A stretch of 64,000 bases of DNA, from the NCBI GenBank assembly GCA_942159475.1, contig OW804099.1:13704162-13768161 (forward strand), written 5' to 3'. The stretch's first letter is position 1; the number at the start of each line of letters is the position of its first letter. The notes under the pieces are model-generated. The model worked only from the letters and a program-made list of their open reading frames with translations. It was not told where the DNA came from and did not search any database. This stretch comes from Sthenelais limicola. Lineage: Eukaryota; Annelida; Polychaeta; Phyllodocida; Sigalionidae. Position numbers and translations under genes: made by a program. This document shows positions 1 through 10,870 of this stretch, one piece after another.

Positions 1-745
1 GTGGTTATCAGGGGGACTGACATCGGGTTACGTGATAGCACTCCCTTGTTTACTCTATGAGATTACAGTATGTTCTGAACTATGATACTAGAAGTGACGT
101 TAATCTAAATCATTGAAACTTATACCTTAAATAGTATTACTCTGTTAAATATTATTTAGTATGTTTAACAGAACATTATATTTGCATGATGAAAGGTAAT
201 GTAATAGTCTATTCTTCTCAACAAAGGAGTTATCTTTCTCCTGATAATCTCTGTTGTTTTGAAACATATTATAGGTTGGAATGTTTTCGTCCGCAAGTGG
301 AAACAGTACAAATATGATGGAGGGGGGATACTTATTCATTTAGGGAACATGTCAACCATGCTATATTCTTTTAAAAGCTGGATTTATTACTAAGGTGAGT
401 GGCTTAATATTTGCCTCATCCATATATTCTCTGTAATTAAAGGGATTGAGAGGGCATGCAACAATTGCAATGTCAACGATGCTTTGTCTATTGAATTAAT
501 TGCTTGTGATGCTTTCACAGGGGCCTTTGGCCAGATGGATTACTACCTTTCTTGCTGTTCCAGCTAACAATACTTAGGATTCTTCTCCTTCATACCAAAT
601 TCAAGGGAGACAATTTGTATCACTATATCTTCTGGGTTTATTTCAAAATCAGTGACAATTTCCTCAGCATTTCAGTTCTTGATAAATTTTAGTTCTTGAT
701 AAAGAATTTACTCTACGTTACAGAAAATGGCATGACATAGGTGTC

Positions 746-1066
746 TTGTTCAACTACACTGTCCATTTACATGAGTATGTTTCATTACTCCATAATGATG
801 AATCAATAGCAGACCACAATATACAACAACTTTATCTTCTTTATCAACTAGATAGCCTGGAGGGCCAGGTAGAAAATATAATCCATCAAGTAGAGCTGGA
901 ACTGAATGAATATTGGGGCATGGGTTTGGGACCAGTGCATTTACAGAGGACTTGGTGTAAAAGTATGAGACAGGTTTTAGGACAGATGAAGAGTGTTATA
1001 CTACCATTGCAATGGTACTATGGGAATGCCCATACCCATGTGTTAGAATTTTTCTTTGGTGACTAA
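746..1066 (+). pseudogene. Diverged copy of coiled-coil-like coding fragment
   Basis: The open frame contains DESIADHNIQQLYLLYQL followed by a Leu/Glu/Gln heptad-like run, and it matches the frame at 24,377-24,700 over its first two thirds. After the PVHL residues one base is missing compared with the 24.4-kb copy (CATTTACAG versus CATTTAACAG), so the downstream part is read in another frame. No start codon context or flanking splice signal is convincing. It is a broken fragment of an unidentified protein; the family is not recognised. Confidence 0.4.
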
Positions 1067-1946
1067 GAGTTGGTTTAGGTTCCCATACAGTATCCTGGAC
1101 AATGGAAATAATGAGACCAAGCTTGAGTCACACAAACTTTCCTCAATGTTACCAAGGTTGGAAGAGTTTTCTCAAGCATTAATTTCTCAAAAACTAAAAG
1201 AGAGGAAGGAATGTCACAGGCCAAATGTATAAGGATACATTTAACAGCTAAGACCATGTCCTGCCTGTACTGGAGGCTATACACACCTGCTTCAGTGTGC
1301 AAGGGTAAGAAACTCACTGAGGTTCAACAGAAACAACTCAAGAGTAAACTGGACAGGGATGTCCAGCCTGTATCTAGACACTTCAGTGTACTTGTAAACA
1401 TGACTCCACCGATTTAATTTTTCACTAATTAACCATAGTTTAACCAGAAATTATGGCACAGTATCCCTATGTGTGGTTGACAAAATACAGTTTATTGATA
1501 CCAGCAGTAGGCTGGTGTGTAAGTCAGCTAAAACAACTTGTAATTAATGAATGTCATTAATCTTATTTCATCTTAACTGACCATAGCTTAACACTATGTA
1601 CAGCTAGATACCAGCAGATGTTATACAGCAGTGGCTGAGTGTAACACGATGATCCATGTTGTGTAAGTAATTCACTTATCAGCCATAGTGTAAAATCATC
1701 AAGTGTTTCATAAATGGTGCAAGAGATATGTGCACAAATCAAACAACATTATGTGGAACATACCAGTAGCTGAATGGCAGTGTTACATGGTGATTCATGT
1801 TGTGTAAGTAATTCACTTATTAGCCATAGTGTAAAATCATCAAGTGTTTCATCAATGGTCTAAGAGGAAAAGAGACCTATGTACACATTCAATCTAATTT
1901 CTGAAAAATTGGATATTTGATCCTATAATTCTCATTTTGAGGCAAG

Positions 1947-2054
1947 AACTTCAAGCTACTGAGGAGAACCAAGAATTGAAGAATGGCGATATATTACAAT
2001 GTCCACCAACTATTCAAAGCAGCCCTTGTGTCATTTTGTGACACAGGCTGGCAT
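1947..2054 (+). pseudogene. 108-nt exon-like module (decayed copy)
   Basis: It is bounded by a GGCAAG acceptor-like site after a weak pyrimidine tract and by a GCAT|GTAAGT donor. It is exactly 108 nt, like its relatives at 12,331, 12,966, 16,762, 17,593, 30,035 and 62,461. The frame starting LQATEENQELK is open until a TGA near the end (ATTTTGTGACAC), where open copies have TCA. The peptide is Gln/Glu-rich with three cysteines. Its function is unknown. Confidence 0.45.
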
Positions 2055-3502
2055 GTAAGTAAAATCTAGAATAGCTTGTAACTAATATTCATATCCATCA
2101 AGGTGGATACAAATGAATCAACTAGAAACCTTCACAATGTGTAAGCACAAATAATTTCTCATTCAGAGATAGGAGTAAATACAATAGCATCCAAAAGAGG
2201 AAACCTATGAGATGACAAGCCAACTGTTGCCAAATGTCCTGCCTTTACTGGAGGTACAGAGTCAGAAGGTACACTATTCTCGATATGAAACTGGGCAGGG
2301 ACATGACATGTCCTGCCTGTACTGGAGGCTGTATCTACCCACTACAGTGTACACACCGGGTAAGAAACTCACTACAGCAGGTGGAGCTACTACTGGACCA
2401 TCTGATCATTGTGTAAGTTAACTATGCTCACTGTGTACAGCCACATAACAGAGGGCTAGAACAATCCCCAAGTTGGAATCAGTGAAGTGATAGTAGGAAT
2501 ACTCCTACCACCATAACTAGTGTCTAAAGAGTCTAACCAGGCATGAAGCTAGGCAAGATAGACCAGGTAAAGGATGGCAGTACACCTCACATATTCAAGC
2601 CAGAAGGTAACAACACTAAAGGTACTGATAACAACTCTGGACCAACTCAAGAGTAACCTGGACTAGGTAGAGAAGTTCAAGAACCACTAACACCATGTTC
2701 TGCCTCTACTGGAGGCTATATGTACCTGCTTCACTATACACTTCAGTGTGCAAGTGTAAGAAAGTTGGAGGGAGAATAGCAAGGTGATTGTGTTATACTC
2801 CTCAAGGGGATCTGTATTGAGAAATCAACCTGGTACAAGGGTAAGAAACCCACTGAGGTTCAACTGAAACAACTCAAGAGTAACCTAGACAGTGATGAGA
2901 AGTTTAAGGACCACCAAGACCACATCCTGCCTATATTGAAAGGCATCCATATTTACACACTTCAGTGTGCAAAGGTAAGAAACTCACTAAGGTTCAACAG
3001 AAAGAACTCAAGAGTAAACTGGACAGGGATGTACTGACTGTACTACAGGGTCTATCTACACACTTCAGTGTGCAAGGGTAAGAAATACTGGGTGGGGGAG
3101 ATGTATGGTTGTACAGGAGGCAAGGAACTAAGGCACAGTGAGTGTGTTAGCCCAGATACCAGCCCGCTATACCAGCTGCAGGTTTGTGTATACATTAGCA
3201 GGGGATACAAACGATTAATCTAGAACATGTTTTGGTCCTCAATTTCTCCAAAATCATAGTTTGGGTCACAGAGATCGTAGCATTGTATTTTGACCCTGAA
3301 GTTATAGTTACTACAGCAAAATCATAGAAGTTGTCAGCACTGGAAACTGGCTACATAGTTTCAGCAGGTGGGCGCCCTGATAAATCACCTGAGTGTTGTG
3401 TAAGTTATGCTCACTGTGTACAGGCAGATACCAGCAGCAGGGTGGAGCACTGCACCTGGGGTGTGTGACATGGTGGTCCATGTTGTGTAAGTGATTCACA
3501 TA

Positions 3503-4135
3503 TTAGCCATAGTGTAAAATCACCAAGTGTTTCATGTTGTTGATGAAGCAATACCTGACACAACAGCCACCACAGATGTGACAAGGTAAGATATAGTGAT
3601 TGTGATAGATGTATGGTGGTACAGGGTGAAGGGAACTAAGGCACCAACTTGTAAGGATCCCCATGTACCAATGGTATGTATGTACAAGGGACTTCACTGA
3701 AACAACTCAAGCTTAACATGGAATTATGGCCCAGTGTGTGTACCTTACACAGGTAAAGGTACCAGCATCAGGCTGGTGTGTAAGTAAGCTAAAATTGTTG
3801 TTGAGAAAGAGCTACATTTCAAGAGAATACACTGAAAAAAGCAAAACAAACAGTCAGGAAACTAGATACCACGGCCATGGCCTCATGTCCGACTGAGGGG
3901 CCGAAGGTGAAACATTTCAAGTATATGTTGAACGTCTGAATGCATGTCTTATCAAAATTGAAAAACTGACCCAACAGCCACCACAGATGTGACAAGGTAA
4001 GAAACAGTGATTGTGATAGATGAATGGTGGTACAGGGTGAAGGGAACTAAGGCACCAACATGTAAGAATCCTCATGTACCAATGGTATGTATGTGCAAGG
4101 GACTTCACTGAAACAACTCAAGCTTTACATGGAGC
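3503..4135. repeat. Pair of about 0.4-kb repeats with protease scraps
   Basis: Two units start near 3,503 and 3,917. Each contains CCACCACAGATGTGACAAGGTAAG, a GATAGATG(T/A)ATGGTGGTACAGG stretch, and CCCATGTACCAATGGTATG or a close variant. The second unit includes CATGGCCTCATGTCCGACTG and AAACATTTCAAGTATATG, which are diverged pieces of the retroelement protease region found at 28,350-28,440. The equivalent pair in copy 2 lies at 30,300-30,960, 379 bp apart. Confidence 0.6.
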
Positions 4136-4474
4136 TATGGCCCAGTGTGTGTACCTGACACAGGTAAAAGTAACAGCAGCAGGCTGGTGTGTAAGTCAGC
4201 TAAAATAACTTGTAATTAATAACTCAATATAATATAATTATCCACTAATCAACAATAGGCTAACATGGAATTATGGCACAGAGTATGAAATTGTGGCACC
4301 CCATCCAGAAAGTATCCGCCCTAGATTGATGCAGGATATCATTTTATTTTCTGTTTTTGTTCTTATAGTTTTTTTTTTCTCATTTTTAATGATACTGCCC
4401 CCCCCCTGCCCTGCTCTCACTCCCTCCAACCTTGAAATCATTTGTTTCAGTCTCTAACTGCCTTGCACCAGGGT

Positions 4475-4870
4475 GCTTGGCAGTCACTAACCATTTTGGA
4501 TACCTCCCTTTTGCCGGTTACGTTTTACCAACCACCACTTCCGACTATGGGATAACGGTAATGTTTTAAGGGATTCACCGGAATGGTCACGCGATAGGCA
4601 ATCTTTTCAAATCAGGGTTTGTCTACCTCAAATGTATTACGTCCTTAGACCAAAAAGGCTTGAAACTGATAATAACTACCATTTCTCCTATGTAGAGTTC
4701 ACAAACGATGAGTTAAATAGGAAAACAGGTTGACATGGAAGGGATCGGTACAGTACTGGGTCGCAACCGTGAAGCCCTGGGGCCATGGATAGGGGTCCAA
4801 ATATGCTGGCTGCGCCCTCTTCTAAGGAGGGTGTTTTGTTGCTCTATGTCAAGCTAATACCAGTGCCAGA
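4475..4870. repeat. 390-bp dispersed block
   Basis: This block, from CTTGGCAGTCACTAACC to CAGACTGGTGTGTAAG, has a slightly higher GC content than its surroundings and recurs at 18,085, 31,267, 45,769 and 59,760. It ends in an LTW-module-like tail and a GTAAGT donor. I see no conserved long frame. It may be an internal piece of an old transposable element or a gene fragment captured by the array. Confidence 0.55.
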
Positions 4871-5234
4871 CTGGTGTGTAAGTCAGCTAAATAACTTGTA
4901 ATTAATGACTCAATATAATTTAATTCTTCAGTGATCAACAACAATGTAGAATCATGAAGCCTGACAAGGCAGGCACTGGCTACAGAGATCCAACCAGCAG
5001 AGACACTTTACACTGCACCTGAAGTGGATAGTGTAAGATGGTACATGTATCCTTTATCATTCATTAACCATTTATGTTATATCATCGATATTCATAATAT
5101 ATTTATTCTAGAAGAAGTAACCTATACGATCACAAAATATCATTATTTAATATCGATTAATATTAAGCCGGAGCTGAAACACAGATCTGCAACGATGGCT
5201 ACAAACTCATTGGAAAGGACATAGGCAATAATCG

Positions 5235-5440
5235 CAACAGTGCTAAGACCATGTCCTGCCTGTACTGGAGGCTATACACACCTGCTGCAGTGTGCAAATG
5301 TAAGAAACTCACTGAGGTTCAACAGAAACAACTCAAGAGTAAACTGGACAGGAATGAGAAGTCCAAGGACCACTAAGACCATGTCCTGCCTGTACTGGAG
5401 GCTATACACACCTGCTTCACTGTGCAAGGGTAAGAAATAG
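5235..5440 (+). repeat. Two 130-bp modules
   Basis: The CCATGTCCTGCC motif starts at 5,249 and 5,379, a 130-bp period. Each unit runs CATGTCCTGCCTGTACTGGAGG, then an ACACACCTGC stretch, then GTGTGCAA(G/A)(G/T)GTAAG, then AACTCACTGAGGTTCAAC, then an AAACTGGACAGG stretch. Three readings exist: CPACTGG, MSCLYWRL and LPVLEAI. Because 130 is not a multiple of three, no frame carries through consecutive units. Nearly every unit keeps the GGGTAAG donor-like site. Nearly identical units occur at 32,027-32,232 and 60,519-60,724. Confidence 0.65.
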
Positions 5441-5759
5441 TGACGAGGGGGAAAATTGTTACAACATGAACTTTTTTTTTGTGCTAAGATTGTATTTTCA
5501 AGATTGAGAATGCTAAAAAAGACTATCAGCACATCCTGCCTGTACTGAAGGCTGTATCTACATACTTCAGTGTACTAGTATAAGAAACTCACTGAGGTTC
5601 AACTGTAACAATCCAAGATAAAGATTGACAGGATTGAGAACTGGCTTGGAAACTTGTTACCATTGGCAAATCTAAATCTAAATCTGCAGCAGCAGACTGA
5701 GTGGATGTAAGCTCTCTACATTGGCTTGTAATGACTCAATATAATTTAGTTCTCCACTA

Positions 5760-6215
5760 ATCAACAATAATATTGACACATGATAATATGACTCTCCTGG
5801 TTACCAATGTTTACGCCTAAGCCGTTTATAAGAAGCCTTGTAATTGGAGGAAGGTTTGTTCAGTAATGTAAAACTTCCTACCATTGGATAGAGAAGATTT
5901 GGTGCTTTCTAGCTATACCAGATACCAGGGGGACTTGTTAGGCATTGGATCGAGATGTCACGCAGAATTTAAGCTAAACCCTGGAGTTCATTCAGGTGGA
6001 ATGATTTCTATTCATGATGGTTAAAGTCATTTAAACTCATCAGAGAGCTAGATAACTTGGGAGATATCTAGAAAAGTGTTTAAGGTTGCCAATTAAAGGA
6101 TAAAACCACATTCCCAGAAAAATTACTTCCCCAACATTTGGCGCCTCTTGCTGTGTTTGGACCTGTGTGGAATGCGACTTATTTCCTAATAACATATCAC
6201 ATATGTAGTGTAATA
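5760..6215. repeat. Interspersed block ending ACATATCACATATGTAG
   Basis: This block (TTTACGCCTAAGCC through TTTGGCGCCTCTTGCTGTG to AACATATCACATATGTAG) recurs in copy 2 at about 32,550-33,000, in copy 3 at about 61,050-61,525, and in a shorter diverged form at 12,545-12,795. Its right end resembles the right terminus of the 415-bp element at 8,882 (GCGACTTAT ... ACATATCACATATG). It may be a related transposable element whose left end I cannot define. Confidence 0.4.
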
Positions 6216-6405
6216 TCCAATATCCATGTGATCCATGTTGTGTAAGTAATTCACTTATTAGCCATAGTGTAAAATCATCAAGTGTTTCATCAATGGTCTA
6301 AGAGGTAAAGAGACTCATGCACAGGTTGAATGCACACATTCAATCTATTATTGGCAAAATTGGATATTTGATCCTTGATGACTATAGTTCTTTTTTTGAT
6401 GCAAG

Positions 6406-6508
6406 AACTTCAAGCTACTGAACCAAGAATTGAAGTATTGCAATATATTACACTGTACACCAACTTTTCAAAGCAGCACTTGTGTCATGTTGTGACACAG
6501 GCTGGCAT
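6406..6508 (+). pseudogene. 108-nt exon-like module, 5-bp deletion
   Basis: It has the same acceptor (TTTTTTTGATGCAAG) and donor (GGCAT|GTAAGT) as the 108-nt modules but is only 103 nt long, because GAGGAGAACCAAG is shortened to GAACCAAG. The deletion shifts the frame, so this copy is broken. The copy-2 partner is at about 33,200-33,299. Confidence 0.5.
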
Positions 6509-6636
6509 GTAAGTAAAATCTAGAATAGCTTGTAACTAATATTTATATCCAGCAAGGTGGATACAAATAAAATCAATTGGAAAACTTCACAAGCACGAAT
6601 AACTTCTCATTCAGAAATAGGAGTAAATACAATAGC

Positions 6637-7077
6637 CCACTAATGCCATGCCTCTACTGGAGGCTATAATGTACACACTACAGTGTGCAAGGGTAGGATA
6701 TACACTGGAGCTGACACCAATGTCAGGCCGACTAATGCCATGTCCTGCCTCTACTGGAGGCTATAATGTACACTACAGTGTGCAAGGGTAAGACATACAC
6801 TGGAGCTGACACCAATGTCAGGCCCACTAATGCCATGTCCTGCCTCTACTGGAGGCTATAATGTACACTACAGTGTGCAAGGGTAAGACATACACTGGAG
6901 CTGACACCAATGTCAGGCCCACTAATGCCATGTCCTGCCTCTACTGGAGGCTATAATTTACACTACAGTGTGCAAGGGTAAGACATACACTGGAGCTGAC
7001 ACCAATGTCAGGCCCACTAATGCCATGTCCTGCCTCTACTCGAGGCTATAATGTACACACTACAGTGTGCAAGGGTA
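6637..7077 (+). repeat. 95-bp tandem array (about 4.6 units)
   Basis: ACTAATGCCATG starts at 6,731, 6,826, 6,921 and 7,016, giving exactly 95-bp spacing. Each unit contains CTACTGGAGGCTATAAT, ACACTACAGTGTGCAAGGGTAAG and CTGGAGCTGACACCAATGTC. It is a truncated derivative of the 130-bp module joined to a different spacer. The first unit lacks a few bases (CCATGCCTCTAC). The copy-2 counterpart has 13 more units. Confidence 0.9.
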
Positions 7078-7325
7078 AGAAACCCACTGAGGTTCAACAG
7101 AAACAACTTAACATTAAGCTGTACAGTGATGAGAAATGTCCTGCCTGTACTGCAGGCTGTATCTACACACTACAGTGTGCAAGGGTAAGAAATAGTGAAT
7201 GGGGAGGTCAGACCTCTAACCTCTACACCCACTGTTTTGATAATCTCTACATGTACCAACTGTTGTGTAAGTTTGTAATTAATGAGTCACTGGTAGTGTG
7301 GAAGCAATACCAGTGGCAGGTGTAA
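7005..7325 (+). CDS. Cys-rich exon-like ORF (CPACTAGC ... EWGGQT)
   Basis: This 106-residue frame starts inside the last 95-bp unit. It reads KKPTEVQQKQ (basic, Gln-rich), then EKCPACTAGC-IYTLQC (Cys spacing C-x2-C-x3-C-x5-C), then RVRNSEWGGQTSNLY, a Cys, and QLLC-KFVIN. A diverged copy at 61,752-62,090 keeps the same frame and the same landmarks, which makes this the best protein-coding candidate among the host modules. A GTAAGT donor overlaps the C-K codons (TTGT|GTAAGT), so the real exon may end at 7,266. The cysteine cluster could bind a metal, but no known family is recognised. It could still be a non-functional relic. Confidence 0.4.
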   Translation: MSGPLMPCPASTRGYNVHTTVCKGKKPTEVQQKQLNIKLYSDEKCPACTAGCIYTLQCARVRNSEWGGQTSNLYTHCFDNLYMYQLLCKFVINESLVVWKQYQWQV

Positions 7326-7379
7326 CAGAATACAGAGCTCAAGTTAAGGAAGAAGAAGTTGTTTTGATGGCCATCTATA

Positions 7380-8040
7380 AATAATAAAAATTCCCCATTG
7401 TCTGTCTATTAGAGTAAGGTGTTTTGGGGATGCACTGGGCAGGGCCATATTAGAAGTAATTGCCCCCTTACAAGGAAAGTGCCCCCCATCCATGGTAAAG
7501 GAGGTTCCCCTAAAAAACAGAGGATAAGATGAAATTTAGAAATGCCATCGTTGCAGTAGAAAGTATTCAAAGGGATGAGACCTAGAGCAAGAAATTACAA
7601 AAAACTAGTAACTCCACCCTTGAAAGAGGATAAGGGGAGGAGAAAGGTTTTTATTCATTTTCATTAGTTTTAGGTATTGGTACCAATTACCAATGAAATC
7701 AGTTACTCATTGGGGTATTGGCACTGATTATTGGTTACCAATGAGATCAGTCACTCGTTGACTGTTGGGTGGGTTTCATGGTTGATAATGGGGTTAGTCA
7801 GGATGAGAACAACAGGGCCATGTAGTTATTTAGTTATTCAGGATGGGAAGAACAGGGCCCTGTAGTTAGGACTACAAGTAGCTCTAGAGCAGGATCATGC
7901 CTGGTCAGAATAAGACAGAACTACCCAACCTGATTGGGAAAAAAATCTGCCAATGAATTTTTGAATTTGGATTTGAATGTTCTCAAATTTTGCAAAAAGT
8001 GTGTTTGAGGTTTTGGACATTGAAACGTAAAACTGGACAG
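7380..8040. other. Unique spacer with imperfect direct repeats
   Basis: No module of the array is recognisable here. It contains an imperfect direct repeat (TTACCAATGAAATCAGTTAC near 7,686 and TTACCAATGAGATCAGTCAC near 7,735) and a second one (CAGGATGAGAACAACAGGGCC and CAGGATGGGAAGAACAGGGCC near 7,799 and 7,839). No coding frame or RNA gene is supported. The same spacer lies at about 35,408-36,068 in copy 2. Confidence 0.5.
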
Positions 8041-8599
8041 GAGCACTAACACTATGTCCTGCCTCTATTGGAGGCTATATGTACACCCTGAAATTAGCAG
8101 TAGACCCTATTGATAAGATAAGTGTACAAGTGTAAGAAACTCACTGAGGTTCAACGTAAACAACTCTAGAGTAAACTGAACAAGATGAGGCAGGATGGAC
8201 CTACTGTCCATAATGTATGATTTAAGATCCAGAGCCACACTTGTAAATCAACATAGGTAATAGTGAAAGAAAGAAAGAAAGAAGAGAGAAAAATGTGGAC
8301 AAATCTGGTGAAAGACATCTCAGATTGGGTAGAGAAACTGAAAAGGTAACAATATACAAATGGAGATCCATAAAAACAGTGTAAACCTGAATGAAGTCTA
8401 AACAACTGTAAGTGAAATGCTTCAGTTGGATCAGTGAAGTAATTTACCAAGGTTTTTATTTTTTCAAACTGCATGAAGAACAGGTCCATAAATTACCCTA
8501 GACGTAATAACTCTGAAAACTGTCTACATGTGAAAGAAAAAAAAGGACGTTGCAAAAACAAAACAAACAAAAAACGGGACAAGACATGTACTGGCTGTA

Positions 8600-8880
8600 C
8601 TGGATGTTGTATCTACACACTTCAGTGTAAACAACTCAAGAATGAACTGGACAGGGATGAGAAGTGCCAGGACCACCAAGACCATGTCCTGCCTGTACTG
8701 GAGGCTATACACACCTGCTTCAGTGTGCAAGGGTAAGAAACTCACTGAGGTTCAATACAAACAACTCAAGATAAAGATTGACAGGATTAAGAACTGGCTC
8801 TGCACACAGGGTAAGAAACTCACTGAGGTTCAACAACTCAAGAGTAAACTAGACAGGGATGTACTGCCTGTACTACAGGC
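8600..8880 (+). repeat. 130-bp modules, coiled-coil frame
   Basis: There are two to three modules. Here the sequence CACCAAGACCATG replaces the usual CACTAAGACCATG, so the frame reading QLKNELDRDEKC, then QDHQDHVLPVLEAI, then HTCFSVQG is open across the unit (8,473-8,736). The next units read KKLTEVQ and QLKSKLDRD. These are Lys/Leu/Asp-rich heptad-like stretches. The copy-2 partner is at 36,628-36,908. Confidence 0.5.
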
Positions 8881-8881
8881 T

Positions 8882-9296
8882 ATATGTGATGTGTTTCAGG
8901 AAAATGAGTCATAAGTCGCAAAAAATAGATTTTGAAATACCATTATATTTGAAAAGATGAGATCAAGCCGATTCTAATGATAGTAAACACTCTAATAATC
9001 TAATAAGTATTTCTAGATTTTAAGTTTGATATTTTCGTTTTTGAAAAAAAAGTTTCCAATATTTCTGGGGGTCAATAAACAGTAAAGTAACTAAATGTAG
9101 TCCATATGAGGACCTTTAAAACGAAAGGATATATTATATAGATTGTCCAGAAATTTGATACATCAATTGATATAGCTATAAGTGATGAACTCCCAAAAAA
9201 TTAGAACATTCCAATTATGTGATCTTGTGAAAAAAACACGTTGAAAAATATCAATTTTGCGACTTATGACTTATTTTCCTGAAACATATCACATAT
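8882..9296. mobile_element. 415-bp terminal-inverted-repeat element (MITE-like)
   Basis: Bases 8,882-8,923 and 9,255-9,296 are inverted repeats of 42 nt with only two mismatches; the core TCATAAGTCGCAAAA is perfect. The interior is AT-rich with no ORF. It interrupts the 130-bp module series: the module sequence ends in the left inverted repeat and resumes just to the right (ACTACAGTGTGCAAGGG at 9,303). The size, inverted termini and lack of coding capacity fit a non-autonomous DNA transposon or a long hairpin. The target-site duplication is not clear. Confidence 0.7.
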
Positions 9297-9299
9297 GTA

Positions 9300-9480
9300 T
9301 ACACTACAGTGTGCAAGGGTAAGAAACTCACTGAGGTTCAACTGTAACAACTCAAGAGTAAACTGGACAGGGATGAGAAGTGCAAGGATCACTAACACCA
9401 TGTCCTGCCTCTACTGGAGGCTATAGCTACCTGCTTCAGTTTGCAAGGGTAAGAAACTCACTGAGGTTCAACTGAAACTA
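9300..9480 (+). repeat. 130-bp modules right of the inverted-repeat element
   Basis: Modules of the standard type continue (ACTACAGTGTGCAAGGGTAAG, then CATGTCCTGCCTCTACTGG). At about 9,480 they pass into a 108-nt-like module (GAGGAGGACCAGGCATTG) that lacks its normal acceptor tract. The copy-2 partner is at 37,328-37,508. Confidence 0.5.
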
Positions 9481-10099
9481 TGTGCTACTAGCTTCTGAGG
9501 AGGACCAGGCATTGAAGTATTGCGATATATTACAATGTACACCAGCTGTTCAAAGCAGCACTTGTGTCATTTTGCGACACAGGCTGTCATGTAAGTAAAA
9601 TCTAGAATAGCTTGTAATCAATATTTATGGGAAGGTACACTATGTACACATAAGAGTAGAGCTGACTTCACAAAGCTGTACACAGTGATTTGTAACAAGT
9701 GCAAGGGTAAGAAACTCACTTAGGTTCAACAGAAAGAAGATCATAACTGGACCGGGTATAGACATGCAAGGACCACTAAAACCATGGCCTGCCTGTACTG
9801 TTCACTATACAAGGGCCGGATAGAAGGACTAATTTTAGTACATAAGCCTAATCTTAGAGTCTAATGTCCTTTTCATGTAACTGGCAAACTTGAATAAAAA
9901 TTCTCTCTATATATATGTCTCCAAGATTATGAATTACATTGATATGCCTTCATTGTATGAATTGGCAAACAGTCACACATTTTGGGAACCATTATCCTTG
10001 TTCAAGAACATGAAGTAAAACATTGTAGTTGTAGTAAGAAACTCACTTAGGTTAAACAGAAACAACTTAACAGTAAACTGGACAGTGATGAGACATGTC

Positions 10100-10340
10100 C
10101 TGCCTGTACTGCAGGCTGTATCTACACACTACAGTGTGCAAGCATAAGAAATAGTGAATGGGGAGGTCAAACCTTCAGCTTCTACACTCATTGTGTGGGG
10201 GTATGATGACCAATACCTGTACCTACCAACTTGTGTGTAAGTGTGTGTAATTAATGAGTCATTGGGGTGTGGAAGCAATACCACCCAGATTGTGCAGATG
10301 TACTTAGGATGCACAGCCCTTGCACATTCTGAAATAGGAG
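10100..10340 (+). pseudogene. Decayed CPACTAGC / EWGGQT module
   Basis: It is related to 7,130-7,300 and 61,850-62,010: the TGTCCTGCCTGTACTGCAGG, TAGTGAATGGGGAGG and TTGTGTGTAAG landmarks are kept. In the homologous frame it hits TGATGA after the CVGV residues, so it is broken. The last part (GGAAGCAATACCACCCAG, TGTACTTAGGATGC) parallels 62,000-62,060. The copy-2 partner is at 38,128-38,368. Confidence 0.45.
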
Positions 10341-10509
10341 TCTTATGAACTTGAGGTTCAATTGTAACAACTCAAAAGTAACCGGGACAGGGAAGAGAAG
10401 TGCAAGGACCACTAACAGTGCGTTCTGCCTCTACTGGAGACAATACCATCCTGCTTCTCTATAAACTCACTGAGGTTCAACTAAAACAACTCAAGATAAA
10501 GACTGACAG

Positions 10510-10870
10510 ATGTTATACAGCAGTGGCTGAGTGTAACACGGTGATCCATGTTGTGTAAGTAATTCACTTATTAGCCATAGTGTAAAACCATCAAGTGTTT
10601 CATCAATGGTCTAAGAGGTAAAGAGACTCATGCACAGGTTGAATGCACACATTCAATCTATTATTGGCAAAACTGGATATTCAATCCTTGATAATTGTTT
10701 TTTTGATGCAGGAACTCTGAGGACAACCAAGAATTGAAGTATTGCGATATATTACAATGCACACCAACTCTTTAAAGCAGCACTTGTGTCATTTTGCAAC
10801 ACAGGCTGGCATGTAAGTAAAATCTAGAATAGGTTGTAATTAATATTTATATCCATCAAGGTGGATAGAA
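10510..10870 (+). repeat. Intron-like spacer plus shortened 108-nt module
   Basis: It runs from GTGATCCATGTTGT|GTAAGT through the conserved intron-like spacer (TTCACTTATTAGCCATAG ... TTTTTTTGATGCAG) to a truncated module ending GGCAT|GTAAGT. Copy 1 lacks six bases in the spacer (TTGATAATTG versus TTGATGACTATAATTG in copy 2 near 38,719), which accounts for the +6 step in the offset. Confidence 0.5.

Larger units (their letters stand above)
1..3902. repeat. Left flank: diverged mosaic of the same modules
   Basis: Bases 1-360 show nothing I recognise. From about 380 to 1,260 the order follows that of 23.25-25.1 kb at clearly lower identity (the TTCTCCTTCATACCAAA block at 582, the coiled-coil fragment at 746, the GTATCCTGGACAATGG block at 1,089). 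Then come a 130-bp module (about 1,254), an LTW-like module (1,435-1,525), a 108-nt exon-like module (1,947-2,054), a block related to 26.12-26.40 kb (2,450-2,640), and further 130-bp modules (2,640-3,080). The region 3,080-3,490 holds a TACCAGC-type module and a CTGATAAATCACCTGAG module. This looks like an older duplicate of the array, not part of the near-identical triplication. Confidence 0.6.

Noticed and set aside
746..1066. Complete small protein gene
   Set aside because: It looks like a 106-residue ORF, but comparison with 24,377 shows a frameshift after PVHL and no proper start, so it is a broken fragment.
5235..5440. 26-nt introns (GTAAGAAACTCACTGAGGTTCAACAG) between 130-bp modules
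   Set aside because: They would link coiled-coil frames, but 26 nt is too short for animal spliceosomal introns and the resulting exons are not in frame across units.
8166..8489. 107-codon minus-strand ORF (also at 36,194)
   Set aside because: Low-complexity Phe/Leu/Ser-rich frame opposite a purine-rich GAAAGAAAGAAAG tract, with no relative elsewhere in the window.
8524..8745. Minus-strand ORFs beginning SFLPLHTEAGVYSLQYRQDMV (also near 1,075, 5,272, 26,735, 36,552)
   Set aside because: They are the exact antisense of the 130-bp module and change frame with each unit; no promoter or splice context supports them.
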